The notes: generated by a model not told the origin, from the letters alone. Shown: positions 16,201-22,713, numbered from the stretch's first letter. The stretch: 22,713 bases of DNA from Gemmatimonadota bacterium (GCA_029862935.1 JAOTWK010000017.1:1-22713); one strand, 5' to 3'. A program made the numbers and translations.

Positions 16201-17488
16201 GGTCCTTCCGCACCACATGCACGGAGCAGGAGATGCACGGGTCGTAGGCCCGCGCGATCATCTCGAGCATCCGTGCCATGTCGTCGCCTCCCTTGCTGCG
16301 TGCCACCGCGTGCCGGAAATGATCCTCCATGCTGGCCGCGTTGATCGCCGTGGGAGTGATCACGTCGGCCCGCACAATGTGGCCGCCTGCATCGTACGTG
16401 TAGCTGTGGATGAGGAGGCCGCGCGGCGCCTCGGTGATCGCGGTTCCCGTACCCTCCCGCGGCCGGATGCTCGGCGGCTCCTCGTCGGCGAGCCCTGCGT
16501 GCAAGAGCTCGTCCACCGTCGCCAGCGCAGCCTCGACGTCGTTGACCAGCTCCACCGCCTGCGCCTTGTTGTTGTCCATGGGGTTGCGAAATGGAGCTGC
16601 CAGCTCGAGCTGCTGCATCGCCTCGACGGCTCTCCCCCTCAACAAGTCTCCGTTTATCGCGAGCCTGGCCAGCGCGCCCACCATGAAGGGGCGGCCCTCG
16701 AAGCGGCTGTGCTTGGCATGCGAGTGCCCGACCACCTCCTCGGTCGCGACGGCCCGGTAGTCGGCCGCGGCGAACGTCTGGCGCGTGGGCGCGGCCAGCA
16801 TGTCGATGAGGTCGCCGTGGTAGTAGCCGTACCACGCCGAGGACCTCAGCGCCGCGAAGGCGATGTCGGCGTCGGCGAAGGGCTCTTGGGGCAGGCCGGC
16901 CAGGAGCTCGATCATCCGGTCGCAATCCTCCCGCTCCCTTTCCAGCGCATCCTTCAGCGCCACCAGTTGCCGAGTCGTGGGCAGCGCGCCGAATCCCCCG
17001 AGCACGGCGTTCACCGGATGGATGGCGCGGCCGCCGAGCGTTTCCTGTATGGCGTTGCCCAGCTTCTTCAGCCGCAGGCCGATGGCCACGGCATCGCCGT
17101 GTTTCTCGACCATCGCGGCCGCGCTCGGATAGCCGAGGTAATCGGGAAGCGCGAGTAGAAACAGGTGCAGCGCGTGGCTCTCGATGCTCTCGCCGCGGTA
17201 CATGAGGTCCCGCAGCCCCTGCGTTTGCGCGCTGGGCCGAATCCCGAACGCCGCCTCGGTGGCCTTGAGGGACGTCAGCGAGTGGGCGACGGAACAGATG
17301 GCGCAGATCCGGGATACGATTTGCGCGACGTCTCCATAGCTCCGGCCGCGGAGCAGTCTTTCGATAAGCCGCGCGCCCTCGAATATCTTGAACTGGACGT
17401 CGCTGACCTCGTTGCCATCCAGTTCGACCACGATGCCACCATGCCCTTCCACGCGGGCCAAATGGTTAACCTCGATCGTCCGCTTCAT
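16190..17488 (-). CDS. hydA: [NiFe] hydrogenase large (alpha) subunit, group 3b type
   Basis: The product has 432 residues from the ATG at 17488 (an upstream ATG at 17515 overlaps hydD and lacks a ribosome site; the 17488 start has GGAG 9 bases before it). The N-terminal 'ARVEGHGG' contains the conserved proton-transfer Glu. The L1 motif is 'RICAICSVAH' (Cys62, Cys65) and L2 is 'DPCISCSVH' (Cys418, Cys421, His424); these four Cys bind the Ni-Fe centre. Cleavage after His424 would remove VVRKDHVA. The subunit set HydB-HydG-HydD-HydA is that of the cytoplasmic NADP-linked, bidirectional group 3b enzymes ('sulfhydrogenase' of Pyrococcus). No selenocysteine: all ligand positions are plain Cys codons. 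The enzyme interconverts H2 and protons with NAD(P)(H), likely for redox balancing during fermentation or H2 oxidation. Confidence 0.95.
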   Translation of the reverse strand: MKRTIEVNHLARVEGHGGIVVELDGNEVSDVQFKIFEGARLIERLLRGRSYGDVAQIVSRICAICSVAHSLTSLKATEAAFGIRPSAQTQGLRDLMYRGESIESHALHLFLLALPDYLGYPSAAAMVEKHGDAVAIGLRLKKLGNAIQETLGGRAIHPVNAVLGGFGALPTTRQLVALKDALEREREDCDRMIELLAGLPQEPFADADIAFAALRSSAWYGYYHGDLIDMLAAPTRQTFAAADYRAVATEEVVGHSHAKHSRFEGRPFMVGALARLAINGDLLRGRAVEAMQQLELAAPFRNPMDNNKAQAVELVNDVEAALATVDELLHAGLADEEPPSIRPREGTGTAITEAPRGLLIHSYTYDAGGHIVRADVITPTAINAASMEDHFRHAVARSKGGDDMARMLEMIARAYDPCISCSVHVVRKDHVA

Positions 17489-17504
17489 GGTGGTACGCTC
17501 CACT

Positions 17505-18263
17505 TCAAGATTCATGAGTCGCTACTGAGCGCCAGGGGGCGAAGGTGGCGAGCTTTCTTTCTAGCTGCCCGCGCGCGATTCCCTTCTCCTCGTAGGTCGC
17601 CAGCGCCGACTCGACGTTCGCGTCCATGCAGGGGCCACGGCAGGCCACGCACGGGATCCCCAGGCCGGGGCAGCGGGCCCCACACCCGCCCACGGTCAGA
17701 GGGCCCAGACACGGAAGAGAGCTCTCGACGAGCAGGCAGCTGTGCTCTTGCATCTTGCACTCGGCGCAGACCGGGGTGGTGACGGTGAGCGGGCGGTTGC
17801 CGTTGAGCAGGCCCGCGATGCCCGCGATCAACTCGTCGGCCTCGATGGGGCAGCCGGTGATCTTGAGATCCACGTCCACGACTTCGTGCAACGCCTTGGC
17901 CGCCATGGTGTCGAATTCTAGACCCGCCTCGCCGTATACGTCGCGCAGGAGCCCCTCCCGGTCCATGCCTCGGTCCATGGCGGCGATCCCGCCCCACACG
18001 GCGCAGGTGCCGATGGCGACGAGCAGTCCGGCGCGCTCCCTGATGCGCCGCAGAGTCTCCTCGTCCCTCTTACTCAGCACGGCGCCCTCGACGAAGGCGA
18101 TGTCCAGGGCGCTCTCCGTGTCGTTCGCCGAGGATGCCATCGAGAAATCCTTCACTTCGAGGGCGCGCAGGATGTCCAACAGCTGGTCCTCGCAATTCAG
18201 GATCACCAGCTGGTCACCCGCGCAGCCCGTGAGTCCGAATATGCCCACCGACGGTGCGCTCAT
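17505..18263 (-). CDS. hydD: [NiFe] hydrogenase small (delta) subunit
   Basis: The product has 252 residues from the ATG at 18263; the frame is open further upstream, but family similarity starts at 'VGIFGLTGCAGDQL'. It has no Tat signal, consistent with a cytoplasmic enzyme. Proximal-cluster positions are Cys14, Asp17 (where most small subunits have Cys), Cys87 ('GTCAVWGG') and Cys138 ('ITGCPIEADEL'). Further Cys at 166, 169, 176, 185, 194, 198, 205, 208 and 212 would hold the medial and distal 4Fe-4S clusters. It relays electrons between the Ni-Fe site in HydA and the flavin/Fe-S subunits. AGGAAGG lies upstream of the ATG. The gene follows hydG after 56 bases, the largest gap in the unit, and its end lies 16 bases before the chosen hydA start. 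Confidence 0.94.
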   Translation of the reverse strand: MSAPSVGIFGLTGCAGDQLVILNCEDQLLDILRALEVKDFSMASSANDTESALDIAFVEGAVLSKRDEETLRRIRERAGLLVAIGTCAVWGGIAAMDRGMDREGLLRDVYGEAGLEFDTMAAKALHEVVDVDLKITGCPIEADELIAGIAGLLNGNRPLTVTTPVCAECKMQEHSCLLVESSLPCLGPLTVGGCGARCPGLGIPCVACRGPCMDANVESALATYEEKGIARGQLERKLATFAPWRSVATHES

Positions 18264-18319
18264 CTCGCTCGTTCTTCCTTCCTGGCCGGGCGCGGCGCCC
18301 TTGCCGGCGCGCCGGCGCG
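18264..18319 (-). promoter_or_regulatory. Palindrome-rich hydG-hydD gap
   Basis: The 56-base gap is the only sizeable break in the operon. It holds a perfect 14-base palindrome (gccggcgcgccggc, 18303-18316) and an inverted repeat gggcgc/gcgccc at 18288-18300, before the hydD ribosome site. In RNA these could form GC-rich hairpins acting in mRNA processing, stability or partial termination. It could also be chance in GC-rich DNA. Confidence 0.35.
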
Positions 18320-19192
18320 TCAAATCATCTCCGGCAGGTTCATCGCGTCCCAGTACGTGAAGATGGGGCCGTGAATGCACGTGTACTTGTAACCCACGCT
18401 GCAGTGCCCGCACTTACCCACACCGCACTTCATACGCCGCTCCAGCGACATGAGGATGCGATCCTTGGCGAAGCCCAGAGCGAGCAACCGCTCCAGCACG
18501 AATCGGTACACAATGGGCGGCCCACACACGGCGGCATAGGTCGTCGCGGGATCCACCGTGGTCATGTCGAACATGGTCGGCAGCAGGCCGACGTGGTTTC
18601 TCCATGTTCCCGAGGGGTCGCGGTCCACGGTCAGCAGACACGTCACGTCGGCTCGGTCGACGAGCGACTCGAACTCTTCCCGGAAGAGCATGTCGCGCGG
18701 CGTCTTGGCTCCATACATCAGCGTGATGCGCACGAAGCGCGCTCGGTTGTCGAGCGCGTACCACAAGAGCGACCGCAGCGGCGCCATCCCCAGCCCCCCG
18801 GCCACGAGCAGGAGGTCTTTCCCCTCGATACGCTCGACGGGAAAGCCGTTGCCGTAGGGGCCGCGCACACCCACCACGTCGCCCGTGTTCAGCCGGTACA
18901 GAGCCGACGTTAGCCGTCCCACGCGCCGCACGCACAACTCCAGCACGCCGGGCCGGCTGGGCGAAGAGGAGATGGAGATGGGCGCTTCTCCGCAACCGGG
19001 CACACTCAGCATTACGAACTGGCCCGGCCGGTGCTGAAACGCCGCCGCCTGGGCATCGTCGAGAAACCGGAACGTAAAGAGGTGGTTGTCCGCCACCATC
19101 TTGTAGATGTTCACCAGCCGCGCCATCTTGGGCAGATAGGGGTTTTCTGTGAGCGCGGGCTCGTAGGCGATCTCGTCACGCATTTGCAACAT
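18320..19192 (-). CDS. hydG: Hydrogenase gamma subunit: FAD/NAD(P)-binding oxidoreductase with 2Fe-2S
   Basis: The product has 290 residues from the ATG at 19192, which has GAGAGG 8 bases upstream; ATG 19183 and GTG 19201 are alternatives. It is a ferredoxin-reductase-type FAD domain with 'RPGQFVMLSVPGCGEAPISI' (55-74), followed by SSSP, then an NAD(P)-binding domain with 'LLLVAGGLGMAPLRSLL' (127-143) and 'AAVCGPPIVYRF', and a C-terminal 2Fe-2S site formed by Cys246, Cys251, Cys254 and Cys262 ('CGVGKCGHCSVGYKYTC'). It exchanges electrons between NAD(P)H and the Fe-S chain of the hydrogenase. It resembles AsrB of anaerobic sulfite reductase, as known for group 3b enzymes. It overlaps the end of hydB by 17 bases. 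Confidence 0.94.
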   Translation of the reverse strand: MLQMRDEIAYEPALTENPYLPKMARLVNIYKMVADNHLFTFRFLDDAQAAAFQHRPGQFVMLSVPGCGEAPISISSSPSRPGVLELCVRRVGRLTSALYRLNTGDVVGVRGPYGNGFPVERIEGKDLLLVAGGLGMAPLRSLLWYALDNRARFVRITLMYGAKTPRDMLFREEFESLVDRADVTCLLTVDRDPSGTWRNHVGLLPTMFDMTTVDPATTYAAVCGPPIVYRFVLERLLALGFAKDRILMSLERRMKCGVGKCGHCSVGYKYTCIHGPIFTYWDAMNLPEMI

Positions 19193-20210
19193 GCTCCGCA
19201 CCTCTCAGCTGGTTTATGACCTCAATAATGTCTATCTTCACGGGGCACGTCACGATGCAGCGACCGCAGCCGATGCAGCTGGGGCGCCCGAACTCGGCCA
19301 CGAATCCCCGCTGTTTGTGATAGAAGCGAAACTTGATGCGGCTGGCCCGGGACTCCCTGAAGTTATCGCCGCCGGCGACCAGGGCATGGGTAGAGAACAA
19401 GCAGGAGTCCCACTGGCGCACGCGACGGCCCTCCGTCGATCCCAGCTCGACCTCGTCCACCACGTCGTAGCAGTAGCACGTGGGACAGACCATGCTGCAG
19501 CTGCCGCAGGACAGGCACCGCTGCCCGAGCTCTTCCCATATCTCCGCGCGATACTCCATCTCGAAGATCTCGGGCAGGTCGCGGATCTCGACGTCGAGCT
19601 TGAATGCTTCGCGCTTGGCCTCGGAGTGCCGCTTATACGCGTCGATGTCCTCGCGGGTGACGTCTTCGAAGAGCGCGCCGGCCGACAACACCATGTCGTC
19701 GCCCCGGGCGGTGCCCACGAAGGTCAGGTAGTATTCTCCGATGTCGCAGAGGAACAAATCGAAGCCGTGCTCGACGAAATCCGCGCGCATGGAACGGCAG
19801 AAGCAGTGCTCGTCGGGGACGCAATCGATGCCAATGATAGCAACGTTCTGGCGCCGGGTCTGATAGTAGGGGTCCGGATACTTGCCTGCGAAGACTTCGT
19901 CCAGGATGTTGAGCCCGTAGATGTCGCAGGGATGGACGCCGAAGAGAACGATCTTCTTGTTCAGGTCTTCCGTCGCGGGCACGTAGCCGGTGTCCCGCCG
20001 GTACTCGAGCAGCGTCTCGCGCGGCGGCAGCACGTACTTCTTGGGGGGCAGGACAGTGCGGTCATAGTCGAGGGCAGCGTCCGACCACCGCTCCAGGTGC
20101 TCAAAGACGTACTTCCCCTTGCGCTCCACCGGCGCGTGGACCTCTCCGAACTGTTGCAGCACCGATGCGAACAGGTCGAGTTGCTGTTTTGGCAACTTCA
20201 GGATCTTCAC
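19176..20210 (-). CDS. hydB: Hydrogenase beta subunit: 4Fe-4S dicluster electron-transfer protein
   Basis: The product has 344 residues with a GTG start (MKILKLPKQQ), six bases after the receiver gene stop, with GGAG in the gap. It has two 4Fe-4S motifs: Cys232/235/238/242 ('CLSCGSCSMVCPTCYC', with extra Cys 245 and 247) and Cys312/315/318/322 ('CIGCGRCIVTCP'). Additional Cys at 95, 130, 136 and 138 ('GVHPCDIYG', 'IDCVPDEHCFC') are shared by HydB/AsrA-like proteins and may bind another cofactor. It links the flavin subunit HydG to the catalytic dimer and is the first structural hydrogenase gene of the unit, directly downstream of the signalling genes. Confidence 0.93.
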   Translation of the reverse strand: MKILKLPKQQLDLFASVLQQFGEVHAPVERKGKYVFEHLERWSDAALDYDRTVLPPKKYVLPPRETLLEYRRDTGYVPATEDLNKKIVLFGVHPCDIYGLNILDEVFAGKYPDPYYQTRRQNVAIIGIDCVPDEHCFCRSMRADFVEHGFDLFLCDIGEYYLTFVGTARGDDMVLSAGALFEDVTREDIDAYKRHSEAKREAFKLDVEIRDLPEIFEMEYRAEIWEELGQRCLSCGSCSMVCPTCYCYDVVDEVELGSTEGRRVRQWDSCLFSTHALVAGGDNFRESRASRIKFRFYHKQRGFVAEFGRPSCIGCGRCIVTCPVKIDIIEVINQLRGAEHVANA

Positions 20211-20216
20211 GGCTCC

Positions 20217-20657
20217 TCATTTCCTTTCTACGGGATTGGGATCGAGCGCGGACGTGCCGGCGTACTGCCGGATCTTCTCCAGCAGCGAATACATGTCCAC
20301 CGGCTTGGCGAAGAACTCGTCGTGACCCATCCACGCGCGCTCGGGAGAAATGGATAGGTGGGCCACGTGGGAGTACAGGGAGCTCACGACGAAGACCGCC
20401 GTCCGCTCGAGTTCCGGCGTCCGCCGTATCCTCTGAACGGCGAACAGGCCCTCGGTGCGTTCGTTCATCATGATGTCCATGATGATCACATCCGGTCGCT
20501 GGGCTATGGCCACGCGCAGGCCTTCTTCCCCGTCGCTGGCCTCGAACACGCTCATCTCGTTCGCCCTCAAGAACGAGCAGAGAGAGTCCCGGAAGTCTGG
20601 ATCATCGTCCACTACCAGTATCTTTTTCGATCCCTTGCGCGCCTGTTTCGGCGACAT
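20217..20657 (-). CDS. Stand-alone response-regulator receiver (REC only)
   Basis: The product has 146 residues, from the ATG at 20657. It contains the acidic pocket Asp17-Asp19 ('ILVVDDDPDF'), phospho-acceptor Asp61 ('VIIMDIMMNERTEG'), Ser92/93 of 'VFVVSSL' and Lys118 ('FFAKPVD'); nothing follows but a short tail, so there is no DNA-binding or enzymatic output. The beta4-alpha4 segment is longer than in typical receivers, as in the other stand-alone-like receiver at 21816. The start overlaps the end of the hybrid kinase gene by 56 bases. Only six bases separate it from hydB, so expression with the hydrogenase is almost certain. It may be a phosphorelay intermediate or act by protein contact; the target is unknown. 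Confidence 0.9.
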   Translation of the reverse strand: MSPKQARKGSKKILVVDDDPDFRDSLCSFLRANEMSVFEASDGEEGLRVAIAQRPDVIIMDIMMNERTEGLFAVQRIRRTPELERTAVFVVSSLYSHVAHLSISPERAWMGHDEFFAKPVDMYSLLEKIRQYAGTSALDPNPVERK

Positions 20658-21819
20658 GATTCTTACAGTCCCCCGTGGTTGTGCTGACGGGCAGCCGTAC
20701 TCGAAACACCGAGCCGACACCCTCCTGGCTCTCCACCTCGATACATCCGCCCAGCTCGCTCACTATGCGCTTGCAAATGGGAAGACCGAGCCCCGTGCCG
20801 CTGGCATTGGTTTTGCCGTGGCGTTTTCCGCGGAAGAAATCGTCGAACAGAAACGGCAGGTCGTGTTCGCATACGCCGATGCCGGTGTCCGCGACAGAAA
20901 GCGTGACCTCGCCGCCCGACTGGCTGCCGGCGACGGTGACGGCGCCGCCCGGCTTGTTGTATTTTATGGCGTTGACGATCAGGTTGTCGCAGAGAACACC
21001 CAGGCAGTTGCGATCTCCCGTCACGACATACTCCTCATCGGGCATGTCGAGGATCAAAGATACGCTCTCTTGCGCGGCCATTCCCTCGTAGCTGCGCAGA
21101 ATGGCCTGCGCGATGGCCTTGAGTTCCACGGCCACGTTCTCGCGCGCGAGACACCCGCCCTCCATCTTGGACAGAGTCAGCCAGTCGTCGATGATCTCCT
21201 GCATCTCCCGCGTCCTGCGGAGGCAGCGCTCCAACCACTCCTTCTTCTGCTCGACCAAACGCCCGCCAGCCTCCATTCGGTTCATCACGTCTAAGTACTG
21301 GTGGATGGCCACCAGCGGAGTCTTCAGTTGGTGAGAAACGAACGTGACGAAGCGGCGCTTCATCAGTTCCCGCTCCATCTCCGCACGGCGCGAGGCCATG
21401 AGCAGGTGTCGTCGCTCGAGTCCGCGAGAGACGATCATACGCAACTCATCCGGCTTGAACGGCTTGGGCAGAAAATCGTAGGCACCCGCCTTCATCGCGT
21501 CCACCGCCGTGGCAATGGTGGCGTATCCGGTGATCACGATGATAACGATGTCCGGGTCGATATCGTACACGCGCTCGATGACCTCGAGTCCGCTGATGCC
21601 GGGCATCTTCAGGTCTACCACGACGAGCGCGGGCTTGACCTCGGCGACACCCTTGAGTCCAGCGGCGCCGTCCTCAAAGGTCGTCACATCGTATCCCGTC
21701 TTTGCGAGCGTCTGCCGGCAGGCCAGCCTTATGGCGTAGTCATCGTCGATGACGACGATGGCCTCCCCGCCCCCGGCAGCGCCGAGCTCGCCTCTTGCAG
21801 CCGACACGTCGGTGTTCAC
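20602..21819 (-). CDS. Soluble hybrid: N-terminal receiver plus histidine kinase
   Basis: The product has 405 residues with a GTG start overlapping the previous stop (GTGA). The N-terminal receiver (about 20-135) has 'IVVIDDDYAI', acceptor Asp69 in 'LVVVDLKMPGISG', 'VITGYATIATAVDAM' and Lys119 ('FLPKPF'), similar to NtrC-class receivers. A short helical linker leads to HisKA with His163 in 'FVSHQLKTPLVAI', and HATPase_c with 'DNLIVNAIKYNKPGG', 'VADTGIGV', 'FDDFFRGK' and 'GTGLGLPICKRIVSELGG'. No transmembrane segment, PAS or GAF sensor is visible, so its input is probably phosphorylation of its own receiver by another kinase. The unit therefore looks like a middle member of a relay. The next genes are a lone receiver and hydB. 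Confidence 0.9.
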   Translation of the reverse strand: MNTDVSAARGELGAAGGGEAIVVIDDDYAIRLACRQTLAKTGYDVTTFEDGAAGLKGVAEVKPALVVVDLKMPGISGLEVIERVYDIDPDIVIIVITGYATIATAVDAMKAGAYDFLPKPFKPDELRMIVSRGLERRHLLMASRRAEMERELMKRRFVTFVSHQLKTPLVAIHQYLDVMNRMEAGGRLVEQKKEWLERCLRRTREMQEIIDDWLTLSKMEGGCLARENVAVELKAIAQAILRSYEGMAAQESVSLILDMPDEEYVVTGDRNCLGVLCDNLIVNAIKYNKPGGAVTVAGSQSGGEVTLSVADTGIGVCEHDLPFLFDDFFRGKRHGKTNASGTGLGLPICKRIVSELGGCIEVESQEGVGSVFRVRLPVSTTTGDCKNHVAETGAQGIEKDTGSGR

Positions 21820-22713
21820 CCGTGCCTGCGCCTTTCCACCGCTCTCTCTACGATTCCGAGAAAGCGATCGATATCGAGCGGCTTCGTCAGATAGGCATCG
21901 GGTCGGATCATCTCCACCTCGCCGGCCCGCGGAAATCGATCGTCCGGTGACTCCTGGATCGACGAAACCATCACAATCGGCGTGCTTCGGTACTGCTTGT
22001 ATTCGTCCTGGTACTTGATGACCTGGTTGACGCCATACCCTTCCACGCTGGTCTCCATCATGATGTCGAGCACGATCAAGTCGGGATCGTGCTTCACCAG
22101 CTGTTCGAGTCCTTCGTGTCCGGACGTGGCTTCGAGCACGACATATCCGGCCGCTTCCAGCACCGGCCGCACCGATGCACGAAAGTCGTCGTCGTCGTCA
22201 ATCACAAGCACCTTCTTGGCGCGATCCATTTTTGACTCCCTTCCGCGTGAACGGGACCACCTCTGGCGTTCCGGGTCGAGGTTCGTTACGTCCCGGATCA
22301 CGGCGGCGTGGACCTTCGCGTCGAGGTCCTTCTGCGACTCCGGAGGCCGGACGCTGACCAGATTAATGACTCCTTGCACACCCGGCAAACCGCGGATCTC
22401 GCGCTCCAGACCGGTCCTCTGGTGGAAGAGGTCCACCTCTCCCTCCAGAGTCACCCGCGCGTGTTCCACCAGCGCGCAAACCGCGCCCGACGGGACGAGA
22501 CGTTCCTCTTGCAGATACTCTGCGATGGTGTGCGCAACCTTCGTGTCGCTACGTTCATGGGGCGATTGCCCTTGCACGACCAACTCGACGGCAATGGCCA
22601 CGATGCCTGGCACTCGAGCGACCGCCCGTTCCGCGGCGAGCTTCTGCTCGTAGCTTTCGACGCACCCGAACAGGGTGGCGACGCCGTCCTTCACCGCGAT
22701 GGCGATCTCCAGT
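21816..22713 (-). CDS. BON-domain/receiver fusion protein (5' truncated at window edge)
   Basis: One uninterrupted frame runs from the right edge to 21816. The visible N-terminal part (about 160 residues) has the end of one BON domain ('VKDGVATLFGCVESYEQKL', 'ARVPGIVAIAVELVV'), a complete second BON domain ('VAHTIAEYLQEERLV', 'LPGVQGVINLVSVRP') and the beginning of a third ('KDLDAKVHAAVIRDVTNLD') that stops short. It then passes in frame into a receiver of 137 residues with Asp11-Asp15 ('VIDDDDDF'), acceptor Asp55 ('LIVLDIMMET') and Lys116 ('AYLTKPLD'). BON domains usually bind membranes or ligands in the cell envelope. A strong ribosome site before an in-frame ATG at 22229 means that the receiver may also be made alone. 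No signal peptide can be judged because the start is missing. The end overlaps the hybrid kinase start. Confidence 0.8.
   Translation of the reverse strand, partial: LEIAIAVKDGVATLFGCVESYEQKLAAERAVARVPGIVAIAVELVVQGQSPHERSDTKVAHTIAEYLQEERLVPSGAVCALVEHARVTLEGEVDLFHQRTGLEREIRGLPGVQGVINLVSVRPPESQKDLDAKVHAAVIRDVTNLDPERQRWSRSRGRESKMDRAKKVLVIDDDDDFRASVRPVLEAAGYVVLEATSGHEGLEQLVKHDPDLIVLDIMMETSVEGYGVNQVIKYQDEYKQYRSTPIVMVSSIQESPDDRFPRAGEVEMIRPDAYLTKPLDIDRFLGIVERAVERRRHG
22236..22242 (-). promoter_or_regulatory. Internal ribosome-binding site before the receiver part of the BON-REC frame
   Basis: AAGGGAG lies 6 bases upstream of the in-frame ATG at 22229, exactly where the receiver domain begins (MDRAKKVLVIDDD). 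This is the pattern of a separate gene start, although the BON frame reads through without a stop. Both a fusion and a free receiver may be produced. Confidence 0.55.

Noticed and set aside
16190..17488. Selenocysteine in the hydrogenase large subunit
   Set aside because: All four active-site ligand positions are ordinary Cys codons, and the frame has no internal TGA.
20717..20872. Apparent alternative start of the lone receiver at 20720, inside the hybrid kinase gene
   Set aside because: The added residues (MSARCFEYGCPSAQP) do not fit a receiver, and the ATG at 20657 is immediately before the conserved first beta strand.
1..22713. CRISPR arrays, tRNA or rRNA genes, insertion sequences
   Set aside because: No regularly spaced repeats, no tRNA cloverleaf or CCA-end pattern and no transposase-like frame were noticed; gaps between genes are mostly under 200 bases. 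This was by eye, without a search program.

Overview
The window is GC-rich, densely packed bacterial DNA from what looks like an uncultured member of the FCB superphylum or a neighbouring lineage (Eisenbacteria, Latescibacteria, Krumholzibacteria or similar). The best clue is the subtilase at 2345-5734, which ends in the 'NPFNP ... GIYFYRLQAG ... KMVLLK' FlgD-like/type-IX-secretion-like tail typical of these groups. No rRNA or other strong taxonomic marker is present, so the placement is an inference.

Left part (1-7757), secreted and accessory functions. A truncated spermidine-synthase-like methyltransferase at the edge is followed, all on the minus strand, by a small exported protein, a trypsin-like (S1) lipoprotein-type protease, a 1129-residue modular subtilase with two PKD domains, and a two-gene unit encoding an S9-type alpha/beta hydrolase and a GNAT acetyltransferase. 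The small exported protein and the N-terminal domain of the S1 protease appear to share a homologous domain. Hairpins at 997-1031 and 6027-6051 are good terminator candidates.

Middle (7915-13728, plus strand): a complete [NiFe]-hydrogenase cofactor-maturation operon, hypA-hypB-hypF-hypC-hypD-hypE, behind an extended -10 promoter. All catalytic motifs are intact. It makes the Fe(CN)2CO group (HypF, E, C, D) and inserts nickel (HypA, B).

Right part (13697-22713, minus strand, convergent with hyp): one tightly packed unit read from the right edge leftwards. It runs BON-receiver fusion, receiver-histidine kinase hybrid, stand-alone receiver, hydB (4Fe-4S), hydG (FAD/NAD, 2Fe-2S), hydD (small subunit), hydA (large subunit), a membrane Cache-HAMP histidine kinase, and the hydrogenase C-terminal maturation protease. 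The four-subunit composition points to a group 3b cytoplasmic NAD(P)-linked bidirectional hydrogenase (sulfhydrogenase type). Most junctions overlap or are only a few bases apart. The most interesting feature is that two histidine kinases and three receiver domains, none with a visible DNA-binding output, sit inside the structural hydrogenase operon. This suggests a signalling relay tied to hydrogen or redox metabolism. The operon's promoter and first gene start lie beyond the right edge.

Two molecular oddities stand out in this unit. The small subunit has Asp in place of the second Cys of its proximal-cluster motif. The first gene of the visible operon fuses BON domains in frame to a receiver.
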